The notes beneath the pieces were generated by a model. The model had not been told where the DNA came from. It made no database searches and saw nothing but the letters and a program-made list of their open reading frames with translations. 29,448 bases of DNA. It comes from Candidatus Kuenenia stuttgartensis (GTDB lineage Bacteria; Planctomycetota; Planctomycetia; Isosphaerales; Isosphaeraceae). The DNA lies in NCBI GenBank assembly GCA_945874095.1, contig CAMCFM010000005.1:1-29448 (forward strand). The letters run 5' to 3'. The translations under genes and the position numbers were made by a program. The number at the start of each line of letters is the position of its first letter. Position 1 is the stretch's first letter. Shown here one piece after another: positions 15,118 to 24,017 of the stretch.

Positions 15118-16590
15118 TTACTCAACCAGATAGATAAAACCTGCCATATTGAATTTTCGGTCGAATTTCTCAATGATGACCTGTCCACCCCCAGTGACAA
15201 TTATGGATCCAACCGTAAATTGTGATTCGAACCGTCCGGCACCTGCGACTTTGAAATTAGACCATTTTGCATATATCGAGCCCTTCAGAAATACAGAAGA
15301 GCCTGCATTGGACTGAATCTGGACATTCGAGTTATTCCTTCGCCGGTGAAAAAAAAGAAAGTTGTTGTAAGGCGAGCTTGTGTCCTGAATACCTGTAAAA
15401 GAGGCTGATGCACTATTGAGGTTAATATCAAGTGTCGCGAAATTGACTTTGTTGAAATTCGTGTCGGGAGGTGCTGGTAGACCACATCCCACACCATTTG
15501 CAGGTGGTAATGGTCCATCGACGGCTCCGTCAAGCGTGTCCCAGTAACCTGGCGAGACATCAAGATAATTGCTTCCTGTGAAATAAAACAAAACGTTATT
15601 TGCAGTGACTGTCGGTGATCCATTGATCCTTAACCCTTGATTAGGAGTCTTTGGACTGAATATATATGTGCCAGGTGAAAATGTGACGCGGGGGCTTCCA
15701 GTAATGGAAATATCTTCGTAAATTCCAGGTGTGAGAGTCACTGTCTGACCGGTACCAATGGATGCGCTTTTCTTGTTCTTCCAATCCGTAATTGAACTCG
15801 TATTTGTTTTTGAGGGTACAGGCAGGGTTCGATAAGGGTCAGGAAATATGGACCGAATATTGGCATAAAGCGGATTCGGGCTGCCACTGACATAATTCTG
15901 GAAATTTGCGACGGTATCAACTCCACCACGAATTAATGCCATCTCTGATTTCAAAGTTCCATTATTTGATACAGAAGCTGCGTATTGCTGGATCCCAAGG
16001 TTTACCCAGAATTGATTCTGATCGTAACCAGCACCGCCTGAATTACTGATGACAGCGCCTGCAACAATCAATTGAGACCCACCCGAAACACTCAGCCCAG
16101 GAATGACGCATGGATCAATTGTAATCACGCCTTCGCCAGTCACATGAGATTCCATTCCCGCTACACTTCGGGCTTTAAAACGATGGGCCGTACTCCCGAA
16201 TACCCCGGAAAAAACCTTGGGAAAAGGTGCGCTCAGTACAACTTCAATATACTTTGTATTTCCAGCATAAGGACCTGTTAACGGCGGGTTATTAATGGAA
16301 TCTACGGATCCACGATTCCATAATAAGGACTGACTGGCTGGATAATTTGTGTTCCGCAAGGTCTCAGCAAAAAGTAAACAGTCTGACTGTGTCACGCCTC
16401 TGTTAAATCGGTTTGCAACGGATAATGCGATTGTGTCCGTAGCGTTCTGCAGCTTTCTATGGCTACTCATGACCATCCCACCGTCCACAATCAGAGCCAT
16501 CAGGCCAATCATACAAGGCAGAATCAGTGCAAATAGAACAATCACAACACCGCTTCGAGTTCGACGTAAATTCTGATTGTTATAGATCAT
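15118..16590 (-). CDS. TadG-like protein with beta-helix-like C-terminal region
   Basis: A 490-residue protein. The N-terminus (RRTRSGVVIVLFALILPCMIGLMALIVDGG) is the TadE/TadG-type membrane anchor, followed by a helical stretch with ATDTIALSVANRF. Classical TadG carries a von Willebrand A domain; none is seen here. From about 150 the sequence is rich in short beta-strand repeats with Gly/Ser/Asn turns (IPGLSVSGGSQLIVAGAVIS, TLTPGIYEDISITGSP, FSPGTYIFSP, SVFLKGSIYAKWSNFKVAGA), which suggests a right-handed beta-helix or related surface fold. It is the last gene of the minus arm. It may sit at the pilus base or tip, or link it to the envelope. The anchor call is firm; the fold of the rest is an inference. 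Confidence 0.78.
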   Translation of the reverse strand: MIYNNQNLRRTRSGVVIVLFALILPCMIGLMALIVDGGMVMSSHRKLQNATDTIALSVANRFNRGVTQSDCLLFAETLRNTNYPASQSLLWNRGSVDSINNPPLTGPYAGNTKYIEVVLSAPFPKVFSGVFGSTAHRFKARSVAGMESHVTGEGVITIDPCVIPGLSVSGGSQLIVAGAVISNSGGAGYDQNQFWVNLGIQQYAASVSNNGTLKSEMALIRGGVDTVANFQNYVSGSPNPLYANIRSIFPDPYRTLPVPSKTNTSSITDWKNKKSASIGTGQTVTLTPGIYEDISITGSPRVTFSPGTYIFSPKTPNQGLRINGSPTVTANNVLFYFTGSNYLDVSPGYWDTLDGAVDGPLPPANGVGCGLPAPPDTNFNKVNFATLDINLNSASASFTGIQDTSSPYNNFLFFHRRRNNSNVQIQSNAGSSVFLKGSIYAKWSNFKVAGAGRFESQFTVGSIIVTGGGQVIIEKFDRKFNMAGFIYLVE

Positions 16591-16629
16591 GTCGCTTTCA
16601 CCTTTTTATATGATTTATGATTCGAGAAT

Positions 16630-17112
16630 TCAATGTTGAATAATCTGGTAGCTTCGCCCGCGTAGTGTCATGATTTGATAACCAAATGTCTTTATCAACA
16701 TTGGCGACCAAGGCATGGTGGCTTCTACAATGACTGGGCTTCCTGGATTATGATTGCCATTTGGCCATGTCAATTCAATGGTAACACTCGACTTCTTAAG
16801 TCCTGAACTGATCGTATTTCCAACAGCCGCAACCTGATTTGTGGAAGTGAGATCGGTTGTAATTGTATTGGGACCCCACGGGCCTCCATTCCACGTGGCA
16901 TGACTCAGTGATCCATGAATGACTGCTGCTCGTCCAATCCTCTGTGCGATATGGTTTAATACCTGAGACTTATAGGCCGCCACAGAAAAATCCAGACAGC
17001 CAACAATCACAGTAATCATCGCAGATAAACTGATCGCAGCTTCCACCAGAGTGGCTGCACGACGTTGCACTTTATGAGGCTTGCCGGTATTACGAGTTTC
17101 AAAAAAGATCAT
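16630..17112 (-). CDS. TadE-like pseudopilin (second of two)
   Basis: A 160-residue TadE-family protein. After a basic N-terminal segment (GKPHKVQRR) comes the pseudopilin-type hydrophobic helix AATLVEAAISLSAMITVIVGCLDF (about 19-42), with a Glu at 24 in the position typical of class IVb prepilins. The soluble part contains AQRIGRAAVIHGSL. Prepilin peptidase from the same arm probably processes it. It lies 24 bases after the first tadE-like gene and 39 bases before the tadG-like gene. The two neighbouring TadE-like proteins have the same length but differ strongly in sequence, so they probably fill different positions, as TadE and TadF do in other systems. Confidence 0.82.
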   Translation of the reverse strand: MIFFETRNTGKPHKVQRRAATLVEAAISLSAMITVIVGCLDFSVAAYKSQVLNHIAQRIGRAAVIHGSLSHATWNGGPWGPNTITTDLTSTNQVAAVGNTISSGLKKSSVTIELTWPNGNHNPGSPVIVEATMPWSPMLIKTFGYQIMTLRGRSYQIIQH

Positions 17113-17136
17113 GGTCAGCTCCTTGTATTTGTAGGT

Positions 17137-17619
17137 TTATCTGATCTGGTCTGATTGCATCACAGAGCTGATCCTGTATGATTGTGCCAGCCCTGGAAAT
17201 CGAACGACGAAATCTGTCTGATATTGCAAATCGATCTTTAAAGACCTGAATCCTTGCTCATTAATCAGTCCGTTACTGGTTGATGGGACTGGAATATCGA
17301 TTGTCAGAGAGCTTGGGCTAAACCACGAATATTGGTAAAGTGTTACCAGAATCGTGTTTTCAATACTCGATTTCCAAGCCGATGTGGTGGCAGTGTTAAC
17401 AGTAGTTGCAGATCCTACGTTGATTCCCTGGCTGATTGCATTATTCAACGCGGATGACACGATCATGAAACGACAGAGATCAATTGCGATGACGAGAGTC
17501 AGTATCAGGACAGGCAGAATCAAGGCCAGTTCAATCATGACAGCGCCCTTGCGATTGTCTCTCAAACGATGGCTGAGCTTTTCTGATGCAGTATGGGGGA
17601 GATTATATTTGTTTATCAT
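17137..17619 (-). CDS. tadE: TadE-like pseudopilin (first of two)
   Basis: A 160-residue TadE-family protein. The N-terminus has a basic leader (KLSHRLRDNRKG) and then AVMIELALILPVLILTLVIAIDLCRF, the classical TadE helix with Glu five residues after the probable Gly cleavage point. The soluble region includes NAISQGINVGSAT and a beta-rich end. It follows tadC at 23 bases and belongs to the same minus-strand run. TadE proteins are minor pseudopilins needed for Flp pilus biogenesis; they are cleaved by the TadV/CpaA peptidase. Confidence 0.87.
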   Translation of the reverse strand: MINKYNLPHTASEKLSHRLRDNRKGAVMIELALILPVLILTLVIAIDLCRFMIVSSALNNAISQGINVGSATTVNTATTSAWKSSIENTILVTLYQYSWFSPSSLTIDIPVPSTSNGLINEQGFRSLKIDLQYQTDFVVRFPGLAQSYRISSVMQSDQIR

Positions 17620-17642
17620 GATCGCTCTGAGTGGGATTGTTT

Positions 17643-18572
17643 TTAGTTCATGGATTCAAACATTTCGAAGATCTGATACATGGCTGGCCCGAGAATCACG
17701 ACAAAAATCGAGGGAAATATGAAGAGCAGGGTAGGGATGAGAATCTTTACAGCGGCTTTCTGTGCTAGCTCCTCCGCATGTTGTTGACGGCGGACACGCA
17801 AAGTCTCACCTGCGACCCTCAATGATTTAGAAATACTCGCCCCGAATCGTTCTGACTGATTTACGACAGATGCAAGTTGTTTGATCTCTTCCAGATCGGA
17901 CCGGAATCCGAGTTGTTCCAGAGCCTCGCCAGGTGTCATTCCCATCTGTACTTGTTTCTGAACCAGATTAAACTCGCATGAGAGTTCAGGATGTGCTGTT
18001 CTTAATTCCATGGCAATCCGTTTAATGCTTGCAGGAAGGCTCAGGCCACCTTCCACGCAGACGACTAGAAGATCTAATGCATCAGGGAGTGCTCTTCGAA
18101 ATCTGATTTGTCGTTTTGATTTCAACCGGTCCAGATAAAAACTGGGGCCAATCATCCCAAATATCCCAAGGATTGCTGGATAGAGCAGCACTTTACGAGG
18201 TAAGCCAAGGCCCACGACAAACGCTAGACTGATGACTGTGGGGACGACGATAAAAAGAAACTTGGTGGCCAGAAAGAGATGGAGCGCATTTCTACTGTAA
18301 AAACCAGCCTGAACGAGCCTGTTCTGAAGGAGAGTTCTCTCGTCGTTTGAGGTTGGAATAATAATGTTTCCAACCTTTGGTAATGTCTGTGTTGCAATAC
18401 GTTTGATGTTTGAGGGTTTTGATGTTGTATCAGAGAGCGACTTGGATTTGTTGATCTCTTCAAGTCGATGCTCCATTCGCGGATCAATCTGTCGAACAAT
18501 CGACCTGAATGCAAATACGATCGCAACCACAGCGATAAATATCAAAGTGTTCATGATCATGACATCTGGCAT
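17643..18572 (-). CDS. tadC: Tad pilus inner-membrane platform protein TadC
   Basis: A 309-residue type II secretion F-domain protein. There is an N-terminal membrane segment (about 5-23), a linker rich in Lys/Ser (about 36-75), further hydrophobic segments near 100-150 (LFLATKFLFIVVPTVISLAFVVGLGL and LLYPAILGIFGMIGPSFYL), a cytoplasmic F domain (LPDALDLLVVCVEGGLSLPASIKRIA) and a C-terminal membrane helix (ILIPTLLFIFPSIFVVILGPAMYQIFEMF). It follows tadB at 48 bases. With TadB it forms the platform on which the TadA ATPase works. Confidence 0.93.
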   Translation of the reverse strand: MPDVMIMNTLIFIAVVAIVFAFRSIVRQIDPRMEHRLEEINKSKSLSDTTSKPSNIKRIATQTLPKVGNIIIPTSNDERTLLQNRLVQAGFYSRNALHLFLATKFLFIVVPTVISLAFVVGLGLPRKVLLYPAILGIFGMIGPSFYLDRLKSKRQIRFRRALPDALDLLVVCVEGGLSLPASIKRIAMELRTAHPELSCEFNLVQKQVQMGMTPGEALEQLGFRSDLEEIKQLASVVNQSERFGASISKSLRVAGETLRVRRQQHAEELAQKAAVKILIPTLLFIFPSIFVVILGPAMYQIFEMFESMN

Positions 18573-18620
18573 TGGACTTGGCCTTCGCTTTACCCATTTT
18601 ATGGATAGAAAATGTGTTGT

Positions 18621-19586
18621 TTAGAAATCGAAGTTGATGATGGATTTGATCCATAACCCACCGATTGTCATTAAGATGACGGTCGTATAGATCAGGACAG
18701 GATGATAGATCAGTTGAATTTCATATTCAGGATTTAATACCATCAGTGTTCCAAAGAGCATGATCGGTAATCCTGTGAGAATCATGGCTTGAAGGCGGCC
18801 TTCGGCTGTGAGGGTTTTAATCTGGCCCATGATCTTATATCGCTGACGGATCAGGTTTGAGAGTTTGTCAATCAGTTCGGCAAGGTTTCCACCGGTCTGC
18901 TGCTGAACTATCAGTGCTGTGACAAAAATACGGATTTCAAGGACACCGGTACGTCTTGCAAGATCTCGATAAGCCGTTTCAGGATCAAGTCCGAGGTTCT
19001 GTTGTTCAAAACATAACGATAACTCTTCCGAAATTGGCTTTGGAAATTCATCGGCAACAGCCATGATCGACTGATTGATGGTCTGGCCTGCACGCACCAC
19101 CCGAGCCATTAAATCAAAAGCATCTGGCAGTTGACTGCGGAGTTTGTCCTGACGCATCTTCCTGAGTACGGAAAGCCTTATCAAAGGAGCGGCAAAACCA
19201 ATCACAGCGAATGCAACTGTCGGAATTGGATTTCGGAATATCATCAATGACACTGAGCCCAGGGTTAGACCTAATATCACCGATTGCATTTTAAGCTGAA
19301 TGATGTTGGCTTTGGTGCCTGACTGAAGTATCAGTACCTCGAGTCTTGATTCCAAAGACTCTCTGGGAAAAGTGAACTCGTCAATATCATCAACAATCAG
19401 GACACCTTTTTTGGACTCAATAAATAACGGTGAATTCTTGACCTTCTCACGTTGTTTTGAGCGGAAGTCTTCTTCAATACGATTTGAAATCCTCCGGTGG
19501 TCTTTTGTGAAAAAGTCGCTTACAAGTGAGATGATTGCAACGGTCATTGCAAAAACAGCAAAGAATACAAGGATTGTGTTGCTCAT
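18621..19586 (-). CDS. tadB: Tad pilus inner-membrane platform protein TadB
   Basis: A 321-residue type II secretion F-domain protein. An N-terminal membrane helix (ILVFFAVFAMTVAIISLVSDF) and a central hydrophobic hairpin (ILGLTLGSVSLMIF, VAFAVIGFAAPLIRL) precede the F domain (LPDAFDLMARVVRAGQTINQSI, GLDPETAYRDLARRTGVLEIRIF and TGGNLAELIDKLSNLIRQR). Two C-terminal helices follow (MILTGLPIMLFGTLMVL and VLIYTTVILMTIGGLW). It lies 29 bases after tadA and before tadC, the standard Tad order. Confidence 0.94.
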   Translation of the reverse strand: MSNTILVFFAVFAMTVAIISLVSDFFTKDHRRISNRIEEDFRSKQREKVKNSPLFIESKKGVLIVDDIDEFTFPRESLESRLEVLILQSGTKANIIQLKMQSVILGLTLGSVSLMIFRNPIPTVAFAVIGFAAPLIRLSVLRKMRQDKLRSQLPDAFDLMARVVRAGQTINQSIMAVADEFPKPISEELSLCFEQQNLGLDPETAYRDLARRTGVLEIRIFVTALIVQQQTGGNLAELIDKLSNLIRQRYKIMGQIKTLTAEGRLQAMILTGLPIMLFGTLMVLNPEYEIQLIYHPVLIYTTVILMTIGGLWIKSIINFDF

Positions 19587-19615
19587 GACGCGTATTTTCT
19601 TGTGATTGCAGGTGT

Positions 19616-21049
19616 TTAGACAGGAGAAAGGCGACGCTGTTGGAACATCTCTGCTGGTAAGCCAACACCGCTGATTGTGAGTTTCTCAAGGCTTTTAGGT
19701 CGAATACCGGTGGACATATGATAGCCCTGACAGACCCTGTCCTCATCGACGCCGGTTTGTTTATATACGAAGATATCTTGCATACTGACAACATCTTCCT
19801 CCATACCAACAACTTCCGATATCTTTGTGATCTTTCGAAGCCCGCCTGGCAAACGGTTGGCCTGAATGATAATCTGCACAGCAGAGACAATCTGGCGTCT
19901 GATGATCCAGATTGGAATATCAAATCCATTCATTCCAACCATCATTTCGAGACGGGAAATTGCATCTCGAGTATCATTTGCGTGAACCGTGGTCATGGAT
20001 CCATCGTGGCCTGTATTCATGGCCTGAAGCATGTCCAAGGCTTCGCCACCTCGACACTCGCCAACAATCACACGGTCTGGACGCATCCGAAGGGCATTTT
20101 TTACAAGGTCGCGAGTGGTCACCTGACCCAGCCCTTCGATATTCGGTGGCCTGGTCTCCATGCGTACAATATGGGGCTGCTGAAGGCGAAGTTCAGCAGC
20201 ATCTTCAATTGTTGCAATTCGCTCATCATGAGCGATGAACGATGAAAGTACGTTCAAAAGAGTTGTTTTACCACTACCAGTTCCACCTGAAATGACAATA
20301 TTGATTCTGGCCTTAATGCAAGCTGCCAGAAAATCAAGCATTTCCTGAGTGAGGGCATTCTTGGCAACCAGGTCAGCCGCCATCATCGGCTTTTTACCGA
20401 ATCGACGAATGGTAAGCAGGGCTCCGTCAAGTGCGATTGGTGGGACAACCGCATTCACCCGGCTGCCATCGGCGAGGCGTGCATCAGCCAGAGGAGTGGT
20501 TTCGTCAACGCGTCGACCGACTCGCCCGACAATTCTCTGGATAATCTGAATAAGGTGTTTGTCGTCATTAAAAACAATGCTGGCTTTTTCGATTTTACCG
20601 GAACGTTCAATAAATGTCGATTTTGGTCCATTCACCATAATTTCAGTGATCGTCGGATCCGACATTAATGATTCAAGTGGACCCAGCCCAAATGTTTCGT
20701 CAATCACTTCTGAAATCAGACGATTGCGTTCGTCAACCGTGATCAGTTGATTGAATTTGTCAAGCAGTGAAGACGCTGCAATTCGGACCTCGTGACGCAA
20801 TTGATCCTGATCCATTTGACCAAGAACTGAGAGGTCGATTCCTTCAATGAGCTGGCGGTGCAAATCCCGTTTCATTTTCACAAACCGGGCCGACTCCTGA
20901 CTTGATTCCATGCTGGTTTGAGCTTCAACAGACAATCCTGTTAGAACTGTTGAATCGATTGTAGGCTGAGTACCAGATACCGGATTCTCTGCGTGACGAA
21001 TCGCTGTCGGTTGTGAAGGACTCAGGCTGAATCCGGATCGAAATCCCAT
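19616..21049 (-). CDS. tadA: Tad pilus assembly ATPase TadA/CpaF
   Basis: A 477-residue secretion ATPase of the GspE/VirB11 superfamily. A non-conserved N-terminal part (1-55) is followed by the N-terminal domain (about 60-230; TEIMVNGPKSTFIERSGKI) and the RecA-type domain with Walker A GGTGSGKT (255-262), Asp box TIEDAAEL (280-287), Walker B with Glu331 (RVIVGECRGGEAL) and His box TTVHAND (353-359). It powers pilin polymerisation at the inner membrane. Its ribosome binding site (CAGGAGT, 21056-21062) is complementary to the end of the upstream cpaE-like gene, so its translation may be coupled to that gene. All catalytic motifs are intact. Confidence 0.96.
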   Translation of the reverse strand: MGFRSGFSLSPSQPTAIRHAENPVSGTQPTIDSTVLTGLSVEAQTSMESSQESARFVKMKRDLHRQLIEGIDLSVLGQMDQDQLRHEVRIAASSLLDKFNQLITVDERNRLISEVIDETFGLGPLESLMSDPTITEIMVNGPKSTFIERSGKIEKASIVFNDDKHLIQIIQRIVGRVGRRVDETTPLADARLADGSRVNAVVPPIALDGALLTIRRFGKKPMMAADLVAKNALTQEMLDFLAACIKARINIVISGGTGSGKTTLLNVLSSFIAHDERIATIEDAAELRLQQPHIVRMETRPPNIEGLGQVTTRDLVKNALRMRPDRVIVGECRGGEALDMLQAMNTGHDGSMTTVHANDTRDAISRLEMMVGMNGFDIPIWIIRRQIVSAVQIIIQANRLPGGLRKITKISEVVGMEEDVVSMQDIFVYKQTGVDEDRVCQGYHMSTGIRPKSLEKLTISGVGLPAEMFQQRRLSPV

Positions 21050-21055
21050 GATATG

Positions 21056-21092
21056 ACTCCTGTTTCTTTATGGTTTTTGTGAGTCCAGGAGT
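21056..21092 (-). promoter_or_regulatory. Stem that can mask the tadA ribosome binding site
   Basis: In the mRNA, ACTCCTG (21092-21086), which reaches into the stop codon of the cpaE-like gene, is exactly complementary to CAGGAGT (21062-21056), the ribosome binding site of tadA. The loop is 23 bases. Ribosomes finishing cpaE would be placed to open this stem. Coupling is inferred from this geometry. Confidence 0.5.
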
Positions 21093-22291
21093 TACATCAT
21101 GAATGATGCAATAAAGCTTGGTAATCTGGCAGCTATCCCGTGGTTTTTTGTCACTGGCTCATTTGGTTTTGAGAGATTCAATCGACTCAGAAGCTTCAGA
21201 GCAATCTGTTGAAATCCTATGGTCAGAGCGGAATGAGGGGTATCAATGACAACTGGGATTCCAACATTACAAGCGAGATTTGCACTCTTGGGATCATTGG
21301 GCAGTGACCAGTCAAGAGTGGCATTTAATACCTCTTCCGCTTTTCCAGAATCGACCTCGAATGGTTGGCCCTTGCGATTTGTGATCAACTGAAACTTGTT
21401 GACTGGAATCTTGCATTCATTGATTTCAAATTCAAGAAATCGCGAAGTATTGCGAATCGATTGATAATCCAGGCGGTGAACCACTAGAATCAGGTCCGCT
21501 TTTTCCATAATGCGTTGTCCCATCTGACTATAGCCTTTAGGCATATCAATGAAGGTCAATGGGAGTTTGGTCCGGCACATTTCTAAAGTATTTAAAATCG
21601 AATCCTCAGTGAATTGAGGATCCATGTTAATGCCCTTTGGTGCCGTTAAGACTTGCACGCCCGTCTTTTCGTATTGGGTAAGCGTGCGGTCAAACATGTC
21701 GGAATCGATGGAAACATTTGGTCTGAGTATATCTTCCAGTGAAAAAGTCGGATTCAGGTTCATTAATCCGCTGATATCGCCTTGATCAAAATCAAAATCT
21801 ACCAGACCGACATTCAAATGATGCGATTGATTCATGACAACAGCCAGATTGGCAGCAATTGTTGAGACACCGGTCCCACCATTTGGAGATACAACCAGTA
21901 CAACCTTGCCAGTAGAAGTTTTTTCTACGGCATTCTTTCTCAACCGTTTCCAGATGTTCGCAAGGTCCGATTCAAGGCGGTTGGTATCGAGATAATCACA
22001 GGCACCGGCTCTTAAGGATTGGAGGACATCCTGAGAGTATTGCGCGTTTCCTACCGCAACAATCTGGCCTGGGAATCTTGCGGCCAGTTGGCTCATTTCG
22101 TTCAGGTTGGAATCGGTTGCATTGTCAGAGAGGTCGAAAAACAGGACGGTTTCATTGTTTGGTAGATTAAGATGTTCGATATCCTTGTTTAGAAGGTATT
22201 CGAAATCGTAAATGTCATCGTGGATATTTTGTACAGAATCTCGGAACCATTCGATTCGACTTCGGTTTGGGGAGACAAAAGTTGCTTTCAT
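21092..22291 (-). CDS. cpaE: CpaE/TadZ-like pilus localisation ATPase homologue
   Basis: A 399-residue protein with a receiver-like N-terminal domain (about 1-110; TVLFFDLSD, ending in SLRAGACDYLDTNRLESDL) and a MinD/ParA-type domain (about 128-370). The deviant Walker A that normally reads KGGxGKS/T is NGGTGVST (137-144), so both lysines are missing. The switch region LVDFDFDQGD (164-171) and FIDMPKG keep the acidic residues. TadZ/CpaE proteins place the Tad machinery at the cell pole. Atypical Walker boxes are known in some TadZ proteins, and loss of both lysines suggests weak or no ATP hydrolysis. It lies between cpaB (53 bases) and tadA (42 bases). Confidence 0.9.
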   Translation of the reverse strand: MKATFVSPNRSRIEWFRDSVQNIHDDIYDFEYLLNKDIEHLNLPNNETVLFFDLSDNATDSNLNEMSQLAARFPGQIVAVGNAQYSQDVLQSLRAGACDYLDTNRLESDLANIWKRLRKNAVEKTSTGKVVLVVSPNGGTGVSTIAANLAVVMNQSHHLNVGLVDFDFDQGDISGLMNLNPTFSLEDILRPNVSIDSDMFDRTLTQYEKTGVQVLTAPKGINMDPQFTEDSILNTLEMCRTKLPLTFIDMPKGYSQMGQRIMEKADLILVVHRLDYQSIRNTSRFLEFEINECKIPVNKFQLITNRKGQPFEVDSGKAEEVLNATLDWSLPNDPKSANLACNVGIPVVIDTPHSALTIGFQQIALKLLSRLNLSKPNEPVTKNHGIAARLPSFIASFMM

Positions 22292-22344
22292 GCAAGTTCA
22301 CCATTCTTGGATTTGTGATTTCTGGGCATGTCGCGATCGTCTGT

Positions 22345-23316
22345 TCAATTTGATGACTTGAATTTTACCAGGTCTTCTTGTTGTCCACGAACCACTCTGA
22401 TATGAGTCGTACGCTGGACTTTTTGATGTGTGACGCTGATATCTGGGGAACTCGAATCTGTTGTATTACTGTTGTCAGGCTCGGCGACAGGTTTTGTTGT
22501 GTTTGCAGAGAGTTTCACAAAATCAAGAAATGTTGACTTCAGTCGATCGCTGACTGATGCGGGTGCATTCTGCATGGATTGCATCTGTCGCATTGTGGCG
22601 GTATGTCCTTGAGTGACAATCGAGTCGTTTGGATGGCGAAGACTAAGGTGGAGAACTCCTTTTGTCTGACCCAGTGTGAGAAAAGCCGATTGATCGGGAG
22701 TGATCAGCAATGTGACTGACTTTGTATCTTTAATATCTTTGCTGGACTTTGGTTGTACCGGACTTTTCGAATCCGTGGGGGTATCTGTCTGCCTGTCTAC
22801 GGCAAGGACTTCAATATTTTGAAGGAGAACTGTTGAACTCCCTCCACCTGTGATGTCTTTATCGGATGCCTGAATGCTCTCGCTGACAGTCAGGATAACG
22901 TCAACATGGTTCCCAGGCTGAATCATTCCACCTACGCCAGACGATATTTTTGGAGTTTCAATCGTGAAGGCTCGCATGCCTTCTTTTATTTGGACAGCAA
23001 GGCCGTTTTCGCCTTTTGGTCCAAGCCGATTTTCAGAAAGAATTTCATCTTTGGAGACAGGTGCAATCAAAATGCGATCCAATGCATCATTGACAGATTT
23101 CAGAGATCCTTGATTGACCAGGTCTTTACGAATTTGCTTCATCTCAACCATGTCGGATGTAATCTTGATCCCTCTGGCCAGATCTGATCGGGAAACGACA
23201 GTTTCAACCATTGCAATTTCAACACGATTGTTTGCAATCTTTTTATTCATCACAACAACTGCCAGTAAGCCGAGAATCACGGCAACCATGAGGGTGATCA
23301 AACTGGAGCTTCGCAT
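22345..23316 (-). CDS. cpaB: Flp pilus assembly protein CpaB/RcpC
   Basis: A 323-residue protein. An N-terminal membrane anchor (SLITLMVAVILGLLAVVVM) is followed by a SAF-type domain (about 35-100; VVSRSDLARGIKITSDMVEMK and LIAPVSKDEILSENRLGPKG) and the RcpC/CpaB region (about 105-235; MRAFTIETPKISSGVGGMIQPGNHVDVILTV, with LQNIEVLAVDRQ and SVTLLITPDQSAFLTLGQTKGVLHLSLR). The C-terminal 80 residues are polar and variable. CpaB is a periplasmic component thought to work with the secretin. It lies 42 bases after the prepilin peptidase gene and 53 bases before cpaE. Confidence 0.93.
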   Translation of the reverse strand: MRSSSLITLMVAVILGLLAVVVMNKKIANNRVEIAMVETVVSRSDLARGIKITSDMVEMKQIRKDLVNQGSLKSVNDALDRILIAPVSKDEILSENRLGPKGENGLAVQIKEGMRAFTIETPKISSGVGGMIQPGNHVDVILTVSESIQASDKDITGGGSSTVLLQNIEVLAVDRQTDTPTDSKSPVQPKSSKDIKDTKSVTLLITPDQSAFLTLGQTKGVLHLSLRHPNDSIVTQGHTATMRQMQSMQNAPASVSDRLKSTFLDFVKLSANTTKPVAEPDNSNTTDSSSPDISVTHQKVQRTTHIRVVRGQQEDLVKFKSSN

Positions 23317-23358
23317 TTCAGGTTATCCTTCAAGCGGGTGATGCGATCTTCAGATGCT

Positions 23359-23937
23359 TCAGACAATTGATGGCCAGATACCATAGCAGAAAACGACGAT
23401 CATCCCGATTGCAACCATAACCCCGAATGGAATCAGGTCTGGCGAATTTGATGAGGTTTTATTTGATTCTGAAATGTACTGGTCGTCTGATATCAAATGA
23501 TGGCCGATTAATACAGCTCTGTAGAACATGAGCCTGAATCGGTCAAGGGTGAAGAAAAACCGGCTTCTGGCGACGATGATATAAACGGAATAAAGTCCGC
23601 ATGTAATCGAGCTTGCCAGAAATATCGAAAATGTTAATGGTACACCGAGCAGTGAACCAATAGCCATCATGAGTTTGACATCACCTGCACCCATTCCACC
23701 GACAGCAAAGAATGGTGAAAGGCTGAGAAACCCGATTGCAATTCCACCGGCTGTTTCACCGAGTCCTTGGCCATTCGGGCTGAAGGTGTGCCAGACCAAG
23801 CCGAAGATCATGGTGGAGAAGGTCAGGAAATTGGGGATTCGGAACTTCTGGTAATCCATTACAGCGGCTGCAAATACGACGATAAATGCAATTGCGACTG
23901 GTACAATCGGTCCGATGGTCGGTTGTAATGTGTTCAT
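23359..23937 (-). CDS. cpaA: Prepilin peptidase CpaA/TadV (A24 family)
   Basis: A 192-residue inner-membrane aspartyl protease. Both catalytic aspartates are seen: Asp28 in MDYQKFRIPN and Asp86 in the GxGD motif GMGAGDVKLMMAIG. Several membrane helices are evident (PVAIAFIVVFAAAV, IFLASSITCGLYSVYIIV and the C-terminal VMVAIGMIVVFCYGIW). It cleaves the leader of Flp and TadE-like prepilins after a Gly. It is the first assembly gene after the pilin genes, 168 bases after the nearer flp stop, with a hairpin between. Confidence 0.93.
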   Translation of the reverse strand: MNTLQPTIGPIVPVAIAFIVVFAAAVMDYQKFRIPNFLTFSTMIFGLVWHTFSPNGQGLGETAGGIAIGFLSLSPFFAVGGMGAGDVKLMMAIGSLLGVPLTFSIFLASSITCGLYSVYIIVARSRFFFTLDRFRLMFYRAVLIGHHLISDDQYISESNKTSSNSPDLIPFGVMVAIGMIVVFCYGIWPSIV

Positions 23938-24017
23938 AGATCTTGCACCTTCATATCATCCATTATGAGTCAGTGTTTTCGAAGAGCGTTTTCAGCCGGT
24001 TAAATGATTGTGGATGA

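Noticed and set aside
19718..20245. Plus-strand ORFs of 175 and 108 codons
   Set aside because: They are antisense to tadA, which is complete and intact.
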